Shown piece by piece: positions 8,697-17,905 of a DNA stretch of 64,000 bases. Made by a program: the position numbers and the translations under genes. How positions within the stretch are numbered: the stretch's first letter is position 1; each line of letters starts with the position of its first letter. This DNA is from Chloroflexota bacterium (lineage in GTDB: Bacteria > Chloroflexota > Anaerolineae > Promineifilales > Promineifilaceae): contig JAGOMA010000001.1 of NCBI GenBank assembly GCA_017993775.1, forward strand, positions 1-64,000, read 5' to 3'. A model generated the notes under the pieces. The model saw only the letters and a list, made by a program, of their open reading frames with translations. It did no database searches and was not told where the DNA came from.

Positions 8697-11600
8697 ATGG
8701 AACAGGAATTGATTTCGGCTCTCGACTTTCGTGTGCTAGATCCTCTGACTGAGGGCGTCTTGATGGTCGGTGCTGATGGCGTTATTCAGTACATGAACCA
8801 GGCCGCCAGGCTGTTATGCAGCCCGGATGATATGCATACGCCTGTTCGTTTGCAAGCGTTGTGTGTCGAAGACACGGCCGTTTCCCAATTACTTCGCCCG
8901 CCAGCGCAGACCGATTTGCGGCTGCGCAACGGCCGTTTCTTGCACGGCCGTTCACAATCCTATCAGGCCGGCGATGTCACCCTCACCCAAATCTTACTGA
9001 GCGAAAGCCGCGCCCCCGCCTTTGAAATACTCGCCGATGTCAACAGAGCCATGTCGAGCCTGCTTGAGGCAGACGAGATCATCAGTCTTGTCGGCCACCA
9101 AATGACCAAGGCCGTCGGCGGCGATGGCTACATAGCCTATCAGTGGCGTCCGGCAGACTATACGCTGGTTTTGTTGGAAGATAAGCCGCTTCGCAGCGGG
9201 CTGCCGACAACGGCCGTAGGCGCTGTTTACCCATTGCAGCCCAGCCACCCCCTCATTCACGTTTTAGAAAACCAGGAAACGGCCGTTTATTCGCAGCCAT
9301 CCTCGCCAACAGCCACCCTGCCAATAGCCTGGCTCCCCCCCGAAACACCTTACACAGAAGCCATCTTTCCCCTAATCGTTTCCGATGAAACCGTCGACCT
9401 CATCAAAATTATCCGCCGAGGTGAATCTGCGCATTTCACCACTCAAGAAATACGCCTGCTGCAAGCAATTGCCAGCCGCGCCAGCACAGCTCTGGAAACA
9501 GCCTTCATCTTTCAAGACACCTACGAACGTGAACAGTTCTACAATGCGCTCGGCAATGTCAGCATGGCCATCAATTTCACGCTGGAACAAGCCACCCTGT
9601 TAAATCTCATCTGCGACGAAAGCCTGCGCATCTTTGTCGTTGACGGCGCGTACATCTGGCAAGCTAACGAGGGCCAGTTCATCGGCAGCGCCGCCAGAGG
9701 TTTTGGCGAAGAGGGCTTTGTTGGCACCACTGTGCCGGCTGCAGACACAGAAGCGTTCGTAACCACCATCGCCCGCAACGGCCAGGCGATGTTCGTCAAC
9801 AACCTGGTCGAAAATCGTTCCATCTCCCTTCGTCTGCCGCAAAGCGAAGCCATCCAGGCTGTTTTAGGCGTTCCTCTGGAACAAGAAGGCAATATCATCG
9901 GGGTTCTCATCCTTGTGGATACCCAAACCCCCACCCGATTCAGCCACAAACACGTCACCCGCGCGTCTACGTTTGGCGTTCAGGTGGCCATCGCCCTGCA
10001 AAATGCCAAACTATTCGAGGAACTGCGGCTGTTCAACGAAGAATTAGATTTGCGCGTGGCGGAACGAACCCGCGCTCTGCACGAAGAAAGCAACCGTGTC
10101 AAGATTTTGCTGCGTATTACATCTGAACTTTCCGCCAGCCTGGATCAGGACCATGTGCTGAATCAGGCGCTGCACCTGGTTAACGAAGTAGTCAACGCCA
10201 CCCAAGGCGTAATTCTCCTCGTTGATCCGGAAAGCGATGAATTTGTTTTCCGCGCGGCCTTCGGCATGGAACGCCCCATCCCCCTGCGCGGCGTTTCTAC
10301 CGGCATGTTGCAGCACGAAGGCCTGGCCGGTTGGATGATTGAAAATCGCTCGGCCGTCATTGTAGACGATACGCTAACCGATCCCCGCTGGGTTAATCGG
10401 CCGGACAGCAGCGATCATCGGGCTGTATTGGGTGTTCCTCTAATTTCCAACGAAGAAGTGATCGGCGTCATGATGTTGTTCCACTCCGAAACGGGCGCCT
10501 TCACCATGCAGCAGTTAGATCTGGTTGAGGTAGCGGCCATTCAGGTTGCCAATGCCATTAACAACGCCAATCTCTACCTGCTCATTCGTGATCAGGCGGA
10601 ACGACTCGGCCGTCTGCTCCACGCGGAACAAATCGAAACGGCCAAGAGCCAGGCCATTCTGGAAAGTATCGCTGATGGCGTGTTGGTAGCGGACAGCACC
10701 AGCCGAATTATTTTAGGCAATCGGCCGGCGAGCGCCATTTTAGGCATTCCGCGCCAACGTTTGATAGGGAAATCGGTCAATGAACTGCTGGGACTATATG
10801 GTCATTCGGGCGATTCATGGATTAATCTGATTGAAAAGTGGGCGCAAGATTCCGATGCGGTGGAAGACCTGGCATATCTGGCCGATGAACTGACGATAGA
10901 AGATAAAGTTGTCAGTGTTCATCTCTCGCCTGTGATGGCCGGCAAACAATTCTTCGGCACGGTCTCGATTTTCCGCGATATTACCAAAGAAGTGGAGGTG
11001 GATAAGCTAAAAAGCGAGTTTGTTTCCACGGTTTCTCATGAATTGCGAACGCCCATGACGTCTATCAAGGGCTATGCCGACCTGATGTTGATGGGGGCGG
11101 CCGGAGCAATGACGGCTCCTCAGCAGCGGTATTTGAAGGTGATCAAGAACAATGCCGACCGGCTGCATATGTTGGTGAACGATTTACTGAATATTTCACG
11201 CATTGAAACAGGGAAGACGACGTTGGATTTACGGCCGTTAGACATCCCCCAAATTATGGAACAAGTTGTCGAGGGTCATTTGCGCGGCCGTATCCAACAC
11301 GAGCAAAAACAATTGCAGGTTACCACCAGCATCGAACCTTCCCTGCCGCTGGTAAGCGCCGATCCGGCCAGAGTAACCCAAATTCTTACCAATCTCATCG
11401 ATAATGCATTTAACTACACGCCCGAAGACGGCAAAATCGATCTGAACGTGACCAAAAATGGCGAGTATGTGTATATCAGCGTGAAAGACAGCGGTATCGG
11501 TATTTCCAGAGAAAACCAAACCAAAATATTCGACCGTTTCTTTCGTGCTGAAGACGAGAATGTACAGGCAGTTCCCGGCACCGGCTTGGGCCTGGCCATC

Positions 11601-11717
11601 GTCCGCAGTTTGATCGAAATGCATGGCGGCGAATTGGCCGTTGATAGCAAACTAGGCGAGGGCAGCACCTTTACGTTTAATCTGCCCATCGTAGTTGAAA
11701 ACAACGATCCGACTTAA
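8697..11717 (+). CDS. PAS/GAF multi-sensor histidine kinase
   Basis: A 1006-residue kinase with no predicted membrane segments. It shows an N-terminal PAS-like domain (about 8-110), GAF-type domains at about 120-270, 280-445 and 465-625 separated by coiled coil, a PAS domain at about 640-755, and a HisKA domain with phospho-acceptor His781 in VSHELRTP. The HATPase_c domain has LIDNAFNYTPED (N box), VKDSGIGI (G1) and GTGLGLAIV (G2). It lies between two receiver proteins, 7755-8645 and 11731-12096. The stop codon is 11 nt before the next start. The signal is probably cytosolic, and nothing in the sequence identifies the ligand. Confidence 0.95.
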   Translation: MEQELISALDFRVLDPLTEGVLMVGADGVIQYMNQAARLLCSPDDMHTPVRLQALCVEDTAVSQLLRPPAQTDLRLRNGRFLHGRSQSYQAGDVTLTQILLSESRAPAFEILADVNRAMSSLLEADEIISLVGHQMTKAVGGDGYIAYQWRPADYTLVLLEDKPLRSGLPTTAVGAVYPLQPSHPLIHVLENQETAVYSQPSSPTATLPIAWLPPETPYTEAIFPLIVSDETVDLIKIIRRGESAHFTTQEIRLLQAIASRASTALETAFIFQDTYEREQFYNALGNVSMAINFTLEQATLLNLICDESLRIFVVDGAYIWQANEGQFIGSAARGFGEEGFVGTTVPAADTEAFVTTIARNGQAMFVNNLVENRSISLRLPQSEAIQAVLGVPLEQEGNIIGVLILVDTQTPTRFSHKHVTRASTFGVQVAIALQNAKLFEELRLFNEELDLRVAERTRALHEESNRVKILLRITSELSASLDQDHVLNQALHLVNEVVNATQGVILLVDPESDEFVFRAAFGMERPIPLRGVSTGMLQHEGLAGWMIENRSAVIVDDTLTDPRWVNRPDSSDHRAVLGVPLISNEEVIGVMMLFHSETGAFTMQQLDLVEVAAIQVANAINNANLYLLIRDQAERLGRLLHAEQIETAKSQAILESIADGVLVADSTSRIILGNRPASAILGIPRQRLIGKSVNELLGLYGHSGDSWINLIEKWAQDSDAVEDLAYLADELTIEDKVVSVHLSPVMAGKQFFGTVSIFRDITKEVEVDKLKSEFVSTVSHELRTPMTSIKGYADLMLMGAAGAMTAPQQRYLKVIKNNADRLHMLVNDLLNISRIETGKTTLDLRPLDIPQIMEQVVEGHLRGRIQHEQKQLQVTTSIEPSLPLVSADPARVTQILTNLIDNAFNYTPEDGKIDLNVTKNGEYVYISVKDSGIGISRENQTKIFDRFFRAEDENVQAVPGTGLGLAIVRSLIEMHGGELAVDSKLGEGSTFTFNLPIVVENNDPT

Positions 11718-11730
11718 AGAGAGAAACCCA

Positions 11731-12096
11731 ATGACAAAGATTTTGATTGCTGAAGACGATCAAGACATTCGAGAACTGATTGTTTTAACCTTACAATTTA
11801 ATGGCTTTGACGTCAAAAGCGTTGAAAATGGCGCCCTCGCTGTCGACGCAGCCCAATCAGACCATTTTGATCTCATCCTGATGGATGTTCGGATGCCGCG
11901 CATGACCGGTTATGAAGCCTGCCGCCGGTTGAAAGAAATTGAGACCACCCGCGATATTCCGGTCATATTTTTGTCGGCCAAAGGGCAGGAGGCGGAAATC
12001 CAAACCGGTTTGAGCGTTGGGGCGCAGCAGTATGTTCTGAAACCATTTGCCCCGGATGAACTTATTGGCACGATTCACAAGGTATTGAACCAATAA
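11731..12096 (+). CDS. single-domain (CheY-like) response regulator
   Basis: A 121-residue receiver domain with EDD (8-10), phospho-acceptor Asp52 in LILMDVRMPRMTG, the Thr/Ser switch in FLSAKG and Lys104 in VLKPFAPDE. There is no output domain, so it must act by protein contact. I chose the ATG at 11731 over an upstream TTG that would overlap the kinase, because the receiver fold begins at MTKILIAEDD. It directly follows the 1006-aa kinase and is its likely partner. Confidence 0.92.
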   Translation: MTKILIAEDDQDIRELIVLTLQFNGFDVKSVENGALAVDAAQSDHFDLILMDVRMPRMTGYEACRRLKEIETTRDIPVIFLSAKGQEAEIQTGLSVGAQQYVLKPFAPDELIGTIHKVLNQ

Positions 12097-12126
12097 TTTT
12101 TGATGGCGGTTCGGGTTTCTCTGGAA

Positions 12127-12186
12127 AGACCCTAAGGGTTAAAGTCCCCAAAGGGCCAACTTCTCTAGAGCAAACCCTTAAGGTCT
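12127..12186. repeat. long inverted repeat after the kinase/regulator genes
   Basis: AGACCCTAAGGGTT (12127-12140) pairs with AACCCTTAAGGTCT (12173-12186) at 13 of 14 positions around a 32-nt loop. Each arm is itself nearly palindromic (CCTTAAGG core). It could end the upstream transcription unit, but there is no clean T-run. It resembles other double-palindrome elements in the window. Confidence 0.6.
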
Positions 12187-12213
12187 GTAGAGTTACAAAT
12201 TTTTGTTTAGACT

Positions 12214-12999
12214 ATGAGTATTACGACTGTAGGTAGTCACCTGATTCATTATGAAGTGCTGGGACGCGGCGAGCCGTTGGTCTTTATCCACGGCTGGCTG
12301 GGTTCCTGGCGTTACTGGTGGCCATCTATGCAGGCGCTCTCGTCTCGCCATCGCTCTTTTGCTTTTGATCTTTGGGGTTTTGGCGATTCCAGTAAAGACC
12401 TGGATAGTTATTCTCTTGAAGCCTACGTGGAAATGATTGATCAGTTTATCAACCAGCTGGGTATTATGAAGCCGGTGACGCTGGTTGGCCATGCTTTAGG
12501 GGCGGTAGCTGCTTTGCAGTATACCAATAAATATCCGACCAATGTGGAAAAATTGGTGATGGTGGCGCTGCCGTTGGAAGGAACATACATGGAACCGCGT
12601 CTGCTTGATTCGGATCCCGGCACAATTTTGAAGAATTTGGGCAAGGCAAACAGTTTCCAAGAAGTTGATGCGGAAGTGCGTAAAACGGACCAGACGGCCG
12701 TTAACAAATTAGCTGCCCAAATTGCCGGGGCCAACCTGGCTGCCGCTCTGGTTGGTTGCCCACGGCCGTTAATGATGATTTTTGGCGATCAGGACAGCAT
12801 TGTAAAACCCCCATCTGGCGATTTTATTCATCTGCGTCGCTCCATCAACAACCGCTACTACATTGGCCTGGAAACCTGCCATCATTTTCCGATGTTACAA
12901 GAAAAAGCGGTGTTCAATCGCTTGTTGATGGATTTCTTGCACAACGAGAATTTGGACGAACTGGTTCCCAAAGAATACTGGCAGCGCCGCGTGCGCTAA
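12214..12999 (+). CDS. alpha/beta-hydrolase-fold protein lacking the nucleophile Ser
   Basis: A 261-residue paralogue of the hydrolase at 3678-4517. The fold markers are present: HGWLGSW (26-32), FDLWGFGDSS (51-60), an acid in GDQDSIV (Asp194) and His224 in CHHFPML. The nucleophile elbow reads GHALGA, so Ala94 replaces the catalytic serine. Hydrolysis by the usual mechanism should therefore fail, and a binding or regulatory role is inferred. A sequencing error is unlikely to explain a clean GCT codon, but an independent read would settle it. The gene stands alone between inverted repeats and a lipoprotein gene. Confidence 0.85.
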   Translation: MSITTVGSHLIHYEVLGRGEPLVFIHGWLGSWRYWWPSMQALSSRHRSFAFDLWGFGDSSKDLDSYSLEAYVEMIDQFINQLGIMKPVTLVGHALGAVAALQYTNKYPTNVEKLVMVALPLEGTYMEPRLLDSDPGTILKNLGKANSFQEVDAEVRKTDQTAVNKLAAQIAGANLAAALVGCPRPLMMIFGDQDSIVKPPSGDFIHLRRSINNRYYIGLETCHHFPMLQEKAVFNRLLMDFLHNENLDELVPKEYWQRRVR

Positions 13000-13040
13000 T
13001 CCCCGTACCTGTTTCGATCAATCCCTATTACCTGAAGAAA

Positions 13041-14264
13041 ATGAAATTTATGCCTCGATTGTCTCTGCCTATCTTGTTTGGTCTGGCGCTCGCCTGGTTT
13101 TTGGCAAGCTGCAACAATAGCACGGCCGTTTCTCCCACGCCTACCACGCTCCCGCCAACGGCCGTCCCGTCCGTTTTGCCCTCACCCCAACCAACAATGA
13201 CCCCGCTTCCCCAACCCCCCAGAACGCCCACCGCTTCTCCAACCGCCCAACCGACCAGCGTGCCTACCCGTTTGCCAACGGCCGTTCCCACCATCCAGCC
13301 CACCATCGACGGCCTCCTTGGCCCAGACAATTTCCCGCCCAACGTCAACCCCCTGACCGGCGAAACTGTCCGCGACCCATCCGTGCTGGCCCGACGGCCG
13401 TTAGCCATCAAAATATCGAACCACCCTGTGCTAGTCCGTCCTCAAGCTGGCCTCAACAGCGCCGATCTGGTGTTTGAGCATTATGTGGAAGCGGGATTTA
13501 CGCGGTTTACGGCCGTCTTCTACAGCCACGACGCCGACCCCGTCGGTTCCGTGCGCAGCGGCCGACTCATCGATCTGGAAATTCCCAACATGTACGACGC
13601 CGCCTTTGCCTATTCCGGCTCATCTGGCCCTGTGCGCCAGATGTTCAAGGCCAGCGAATTTTTCAACCGCCTCATTTCGATTGATTTTGGCCACAGCGGG
13701 TTCTACCGCGTCGAAGTGCCCGACTGTCCCCTTGTTCATTCACTCTTCACCGACACGCCAACTCTGCGCTACCTCCTGAACGAACGCGGCGAAGATGGGC
13801 CGCCGCACTTCCAAAACGGCATGACGTTTCGCCCCGATCCCATCGCTCCGGGCGAACCGGCCACCAGCCTGGAAATTCAATACCAGGGAACCAATGTCTA
13901 TTGGGGATATGATCAGGGGAACGGCCGTTACCTCCGCTGGGCCGATGGCGACCCACACCTGGACGCCAACACCGGCGAACAAATCTCCTTCAAAAACATC
14001 ATCGTCCTCAGCGCCGAACACGTTGAAACCAATATCATCGAAGACGTTGGCGGCAGCCACTCCATCCAGATTCAAATTTGGGGCCAAGGGCCGGTTTCCA
14101 TCTTCCGCGACGGGCAGCGATTCGACGGCCTCTGGCATCGCGCCGACCCCCATGACATGCTCACCTTCACCGACAACGCCGGCGGTCCCCTGCCATTGGC
14201 CCCAGGAAACAGCTTTTTCCAAATCGTCCCCTCTGGCTTTGACGACTTGACTGTTACGCCGTAA
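13041..14264 (+). CDS. DUF3048 (YerB-like) lipoprotein
   Basis: A 407-residue exported lipoprotein. A hydrophobic signal segment ends in the lipobox LASC (Cys24). A long P/T/S-rich linker covers about residues 28-95 and suggests a surface tether. The rest matches DUF3048/YerB, including RRPLAIKISNHP, GLNSADLVFEHYVE, VGSVRSGRLIDLEI and RWADGDPH. The function of this family is not established. I chose the ATG at 13041 because it starts the signal peptide. A longer upstream frame only overlaps the hydrolase gene. Five ACGGCCGT octamers fall in the linker and early domain. Confidence 0.88.
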   Translation: MKFMPRLSLPILFGLALAWFLASCNNSTAVSPTPTTLPPTAVPSVLPSPQPTMTPLPQPPRTPTASPTAQPTSVPTRLPTAVPTIQPTIDGLLGPDNFPPNVNPLTGETVRDPSVLARRPLAIKISNHPVLVRPQAGLNSADLVFEHYVEAGFTRFTAVFYSHDADPVGSVRSGRLIDLEIPNMYDAAFAYSGSSGPVRQMFKASEFFNRLISIDFGHSGFYRVEVPDCPLVHSLFTDTPTLRYLLNERGEDGPPHFQNGMTFRPDPIAPGEPATSLEIQYQGTNVYWGYDQGNGRYLRWADGDPHLDANTGEQISFKNIIVLSAEHVETNIIEDVGGSHSIQIQIWGQGPVSIFRDGQRFDGLWHRADPHDMLTFTDNAGGPLPLAPGNSFFQIVPSGFDDLTVTP

Positions 14265-14322
14265 CATTGAGCTTACCCATTATAAGCTGTCGCCGTGTTG
14301 ATCAGAGTTAAAGGAGTATGCA

Positions 14323-16692
14323 ATGAGTGACTTTCGCTTCACAGCCTGGCCCACCGAGTTTCGCAGCATCAACCAATATTTCGCTGCCAATCCGCAGAAT
14401 TACGCCCAATTTGGCCTGCCCGGCCATGAAGGCATCGACATTATGGCGCCCACAGGAACTAAAGTGTTCGCTGTTGCCCCCGGAACCATCAAAATGGTCC
14501 GCACCGACCCGAATGGTCATAATTACGGCCGTCACGTCCGCATCCAGCACGCCAACGGCTATGAAACCATCTACGCTCATCTCGATGAAGTCAGCGTTGC
14601 GGCAGGGCAAGCCGTTGAAGGCGGCGCTCTCATTGGCCGCGCAGACAATACCGGTAACAGTTTCGGTTCCCACCTCCACCTCACACTCAAACACGAGGGC
14701 GAAACCCTGGGTAACTGGCCCAGCAACATCATCGATCCAACCCCGTTCTTGCTGCCCCTGCTGGGCTTTGTGCGTCCCGCCGGACCCTACACCGCCGGTT
14801 GGGCTTTTGCGGACGGCATGACGACGATGGGCGATCTGGCGCAAGCCAACGCCGGTGGCATCAATCTGCGCAGCACACCCAGCGTCAATGGCGCGGCCAT
14901 CGACCTGGTTCCAGCCGGAACCATCATGATTATCACCGGCGACAAGCGGGGCAGTTATCTGCCGGTGCAAGTCCCAACGGCCGCTCTAAGCAATGCCCAA
15001 CCCGCGCCGCCAACCCCCGTTGTGCCGCCGCCCGCCAGTGACCCGCAGCAAGTCGATGGGTGGGCTTTTGCGGCTTACCTTACCCAAACAAATAATCAAG
15101 CCGTTGTCGGGCAATATGGCATCAATTTACGCACAGCGCCAGAACGCAGCGCCCCCAATATGGGCCTGGTGAAGGGCGGCAGCACAATTTCTGTTTTGGG
15201 TGGACAAAAAGGGGAATATCTGCCGGTGCGTGTGCGCCTCAGCGATTTTATGGGGCCGGTGAACATTCCCAATGTGCCGCCGATTGTTACCCCGCCGCCC
15301 CAACCACCGGCGGCCAATTTGCTGATGGGGTGGGCCTGGACCAAAAATCTGGTGATTGATGGCCAATCGGCCATATCCGGGCGTTTTGGCACAAATTTGC
15401 GCGCAAAACCAAACGTAACCGGCGCGCTTTTGGGTACGCTGCATGAGGGTGCACGGGCGACGGTTGCCGGTAAGGCGCGCGGCGAATATACACCTGTCCA
15501 GGCCAATCGAACGGATGTCAAAGATATTCCGGCTGTCTTGCCCCTGGTTGAACAGCCGGAGCCGTTACCCGGCGTGCCAGCGCCGCCGCCGCCAGTGCCT
15601 GCGCACGATACCACGCCGGGTTGGGCGTTTAGCTCACAAATTGTGGTTTCGGGGGAAACGGCCGTTGCCGGTCCATATGGCATCAACCTGCGCGCCGAAC
15701 CTCGGCGCAACGCGGAAAACAAAGGGTTTGTCCCGGCCAATGCGCCCATGATTGTTACCGGGTCGCCTCAGGGTGAATACACGCCCGTTCGCGTAGACGA
15801 CAACATTCTGCAAAAACCGTTTGGCAGCGTCGCTCCCAGCCCTGGCTCCCCTCCTGTTGTCAATCCCGACCCGGAACCATTAGGCCATGCTCGCATTGGT
15901 CTCCATGCCTCTGCCGATCCAGACATCAGTGATGCCGAGGTGCAAGAATTTATTGATTTGCGCCCAGGCATGGTTAAGTTGCTGTCTTTTCACAATCCGG
16001 TGGGAATACGCAAACTGGTTACTAATCATCCGGATGCCGAGTGGGTTGTGCGCGCCTTTTTGGATTTTGGCGGCCGCGACATCAGCCCGCGCCAATTCCT
16101 CAACGATACATTGGGTGATGTGCAGCGCACCCTCGCGCTGTTGGCGGGTAAAGACGTCGTGGTGGAACTGCACAACGAGCCAAATATACGCCCTGAGGGC
16201 TTGTTTACCTCCTGGGCCGATGGCGCGGCTTTTAACCGCTGGTGGCTGGAACTGCTTCAACTGTACCGGCAGGCGCTGCCGGGCGTACGCTTTTTGTATC
16301 CGGGTCTGTCGCCGGGCAGTGCGGTCAACGGCCTGAAGCACGATCACATCCAGTTTATTGAATCCAGCCGCGAGGCTGTGGAAGCCGCCGACGGCCTGGG
16401 CGTCCACCTGTACTGGTCAAATGTGTACCCGATGGCCTGGAGCCTGGATGTGTTGAATGATTACATTTCCCGCTTCCGTTATAAGCCAATTTGGGTGACA
16501 GAAGCGAGCAATAACAAAGGCGGCACGCCCGTTTACATGAAAGGTAAGCAGTATATTGAATTTTGGCAGGCGTTGCAGTCTCGACCCACCGTGCAAGGCG
16601 TCACCTATTTTGTAGCTTCGGCCAGTAACCCGGCGTTTCAGGAAGAAGTATGGGTTGGTCGGGGGCTGGGTGTCATCGTTGGCCGGCGTTGA
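14323..16692 (+). CDS. M23 peptidase-like / SH3-like repeats / glycoside-hydrolase-like fusion
   Basis: A 789-residue multidomain protein. Residues 20-135 are an M23 (lysostaphin-type) domain with HxGxD (His35, Asp39), YAHL (His86) and HLHL (His117, His119), which bind zinc and cut peptidoglycan peptides. Four SH3-like modules follow (about 155-225, 245-310, 335-400 and 430-500). Each has a GWAF start, an INLR-x-x-P motif and an ending of the GEYxPV type (GSYLPV in the first), with P-rich linkers between. Residues about 520-789 look like a TIM-barrel glycosidase, with ELHNEPN and IWVTEASN offering two catalytic Glu. No signal peptide is visible after the strong AAGGAG ribosome site. Cell-wall remodelling or lysis is the likely theme. 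Confidence 0.82.
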   Translation: MSDFRFTAWPTEFRSINQYFAANPQNYAQFGLPGHEGIDIMAPTGTKVFAVAPGTIKMVRTDPNGHNYGRHVRIQHANGYETIYAHLDEVSVAAGQAVEGGALIGRADNTGNSFGSHLHLTLKHEGETLGNWPSNIIDPTPFLLPLLGFVRPAGPYTAGWAFADGMTTMGDLAQANAGGINLRSTPSVNGAAIDLVPAGTIMIITGDKRGSYLPVQVPTAALSNAQPAPPTPVVPPPASDPQQVDGWAFAAYLTQTNNQAVVGQYGINLRTAPERSAPNMGLVKGGSTISVLGGQKGEYLPVRVRLSDFMGPVNIPNVPPIVTPPPQPPAANLLMGWAWTKNLVIDGQSAISGRFGTNLRAKPNVTGALLGTLHEGARATVAGKARGEYTPVQANRTDVKDIPAVLPLVEQPEPLPGVPAPPPPVPAHDTTPGWAFSSQIVVSGETAVAGPYGINLRAEPRRNAENKGFVPANAPMIVTGSPQGEYTPVRVDDNILQKPFGSVAPSPGSPPVVNPDPEPLGHARIGLHASADPDISDAEVQEFIDLRPGMVKLLSFHNPVGIRKLVTNHPDAEWVVRAFLDFGGRDISPRQFLNDTLGDVQRTLALLAGKDVVVELHNEPNIRPEGLFTSWADGAAFNRWWLELLQLYRQALPGVRFLYPGLSPGSAVNGLKHDHIQFIESSREAVEAADGLGVHLYWSNVYPMAWSLDVLNDYISRFRYKPIWVTEASNNKGGTPVYMKGKQYIEFWQALQSRPTVQGVTYFVASASNPAFQEEVWVGRGLGVIVGRR

Positions 16693-16725
16693 TGGGCAAT
16701 TCTGAAACGAAGGACAAAGTATGCC

Positions 16726-17592
16726 ATGAAACTTGTAACGTATGAATTTGCCGGTGAGAGCCGGCTGGGCGCAGTGCGCGATCAGTCGGTGATCGATCTG
16801 GCGCATTTCGCGCCAGATATGTTGGGGTTTATTGACGCCGGGGAACCTGTTTGGGCGCGGGCAGAGGCTTATGTGGCTGAAGCTGCTATGACACGGCCGT
16901 TAACCGACATAACCCTTCTCGCGCCCATTCCCAACCCGCGACGAAATGTGATGTGCCTGGGCCTCAATTACGTGGAACATGTCCAGGAATCATATACTGC
17001 GCGTGGGCAGACGACCCAGATACCGGATTTCCCCATTGTATTTACCAAAGCGACAACGGCCGTTAACGGCCCATACGCCACGATTCCTGTTGATACGGCC
17101 GTGTCTACCCACATCGACTGGGAAGCCGAAATGGCCTTCATCATCGGCCGTCGCGGCAAAAACATATCCCCGGAAGCAGCCATGACCTACGTTTTTGGCT
17201 ACACCATCATCAATGACATCAGCGCCCGCGACCTGCAATCACAACACAAACAATACTTCAAAGGCAAAAGCCTGGACGGCAGCTGCCCCATGGGACCATG
17301 GATCGTTACCCCCAACGAACTACACGATCCCCACCACCTGGCCATCACCAGCCGTGTCAATGGCGTCACCAAACAGGCCAGCAACACCCGCTACATGATT
17401 TTTAACATCCCCACCATCATCTACCACCTGTCCCGTGGCATGACTCTGCTGCCCGGCGACATCATTGCCACAGGCACGCCCAGCGGCGTAGGTTTTGCTC
17501 GCCAACCACCAGAATATCTCGCTCCCGGCGATGTCGTAGAATGCGAAGTCGAAGGTCTAGGCGCCATACGAAATTCACTAATCATCGTTTAA
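16726..17592 (+). CDS. fumarylacetoacetate hydrolase (FAH) family protein
   Basis: A 288-residue member of the FAH fold, which covers C-C hydrolases, isomerases and decarboxylases of keto-acids. Family landmarks are CLGLNYVEHVQES, PIVFTKATTAVNG, the metal-site region DWEAEMAFIIGRRGKN, GSCPMGPWIVT and GDIIATGTPSGVGF. The exact substrate, for example an acylpyruvate or a 2-oxohept-3-enedioate derivative, cannot be read. It follows the M23 fusion by 33 nt and precedes the strong promoter of the S1 gene. An ATG at 16721 lies in another frame. Confidence 0.9.
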   Translation: MKLVTYEFAGESRLGAVRDQSVIDLAHFAPDMLGFIDAGEPVWARAEAYVAEAAMTRPLTDITLLAPIPNPRRNVMCLGLNYVEHVQESYTARGQTTQIPDFPIVFTKATTAVNGPYATIPVDTAVSTHIDWEAEMAFIIGRRGKNISPEAAMTYVFGYTIINDISARDLQSQHKQYFKGKSLDGSCPMGPWIVTPNELHDPHHLAITSRVNGVTKQASNTRYMIFNIPTIIYHLSRGMTLLPGDIIATGTPSGVGFARQPPEYLAPGDVVECEVEGLGAIRNSLIIV

Positions 17593-17605
17593 TGTGCTAA
17601 ACTCT

Positions 17606-17634
17606 TTGACAAGCCCTGGGGGAGTGGCTATAAT
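17606..17634 (+). promoter_or_regulatory. consensus sigma70 promoter for the S1/IF-1 genes
   Basis: TTGACA (17606-17611), exactly 17 nt, then TATAAT (17629-17634): a perfect consensus promoter. It begins 14 nt after the FAH stop codon and would give a leader of about 265 nt before the S1 start. Such strength fits a translation-machinery gene. Confidence 0.9.
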
Positions 17635-17640
17635 TTGTGG

Positions 17641-17905
17641 GCTAGGTTGCCATAGGCTGAGTAACTGTTGGGAAGGCGCTTTACAAAGTGTAAAGTATAT
17701 AGAGAGGTAAACGAAACAGCATTGTTTCCGCTATCTCCTCTGAGGCTTATGTTTAAGTAAAGTCTTTTAGTTTACTTAATGACGCTCGAACAGCGGTACA
17801 ATTGAGTTACGAACTTTCTAACTCGGCCGTGTCCCTTCAAACATTTTGGGTAACGGCCGAGTTTTTTTCTTGAATTACAATCCTATTTGGAAGAGATCAT
17901 TACGT
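17641..17905 (+). promoter_or_regulatory. structured 5' leader of the S1 gene
   Basis: This 313-nt gene-free stretch (17593-17905) holds the promoter and a leader with several hairpins. GAAACA-GCAT-TGTTTC is at about 17713-17728. TTAAGTAAA pairs with TTTACTTAA at about 17752-17780. GAGTTA (17804-17809) pairs with TAACTC (17819-17824). The last hairpin shares AACTC with the terminator arm that follows, so the two are mutually exclusive. A GGAAGAGA ribosome site precedes the ATG at 17906. Confidence 0.6.
17820..17868 (+). terminator. intrinsic terminator / candidate attenuator in the S1 leader
   Basis: AACTCGGCCGT (17820-17830) pairs perfectly with ACGGCCGAGTT (17853-17863), an inner CCC/GGG can extend the stem, and a run of T follows. 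The hairpin ends 37 nt before the S1 start codon and downstream of the strong promoter. It would therefore stop transcription of the S1 gene itself unless the competing 17804-17824 hairpin forms. Confidence 0.7.

Noticed and set aside
12756-13040. A longer N-terminus for the DUF3048 lipoprotein
   Set aside because: It would overlap the upstream hydrolase in another frame and bury the signal peptide. The ATG at 13041 fits a lipoprotein.
17846-17905. A longer S1 N-terminus starting before the terminator hairpin
   Set aside because: It would translate through the terminator stem and lacks a ribosome site. The ATG at 17906 has GGAAGAGA upstream.
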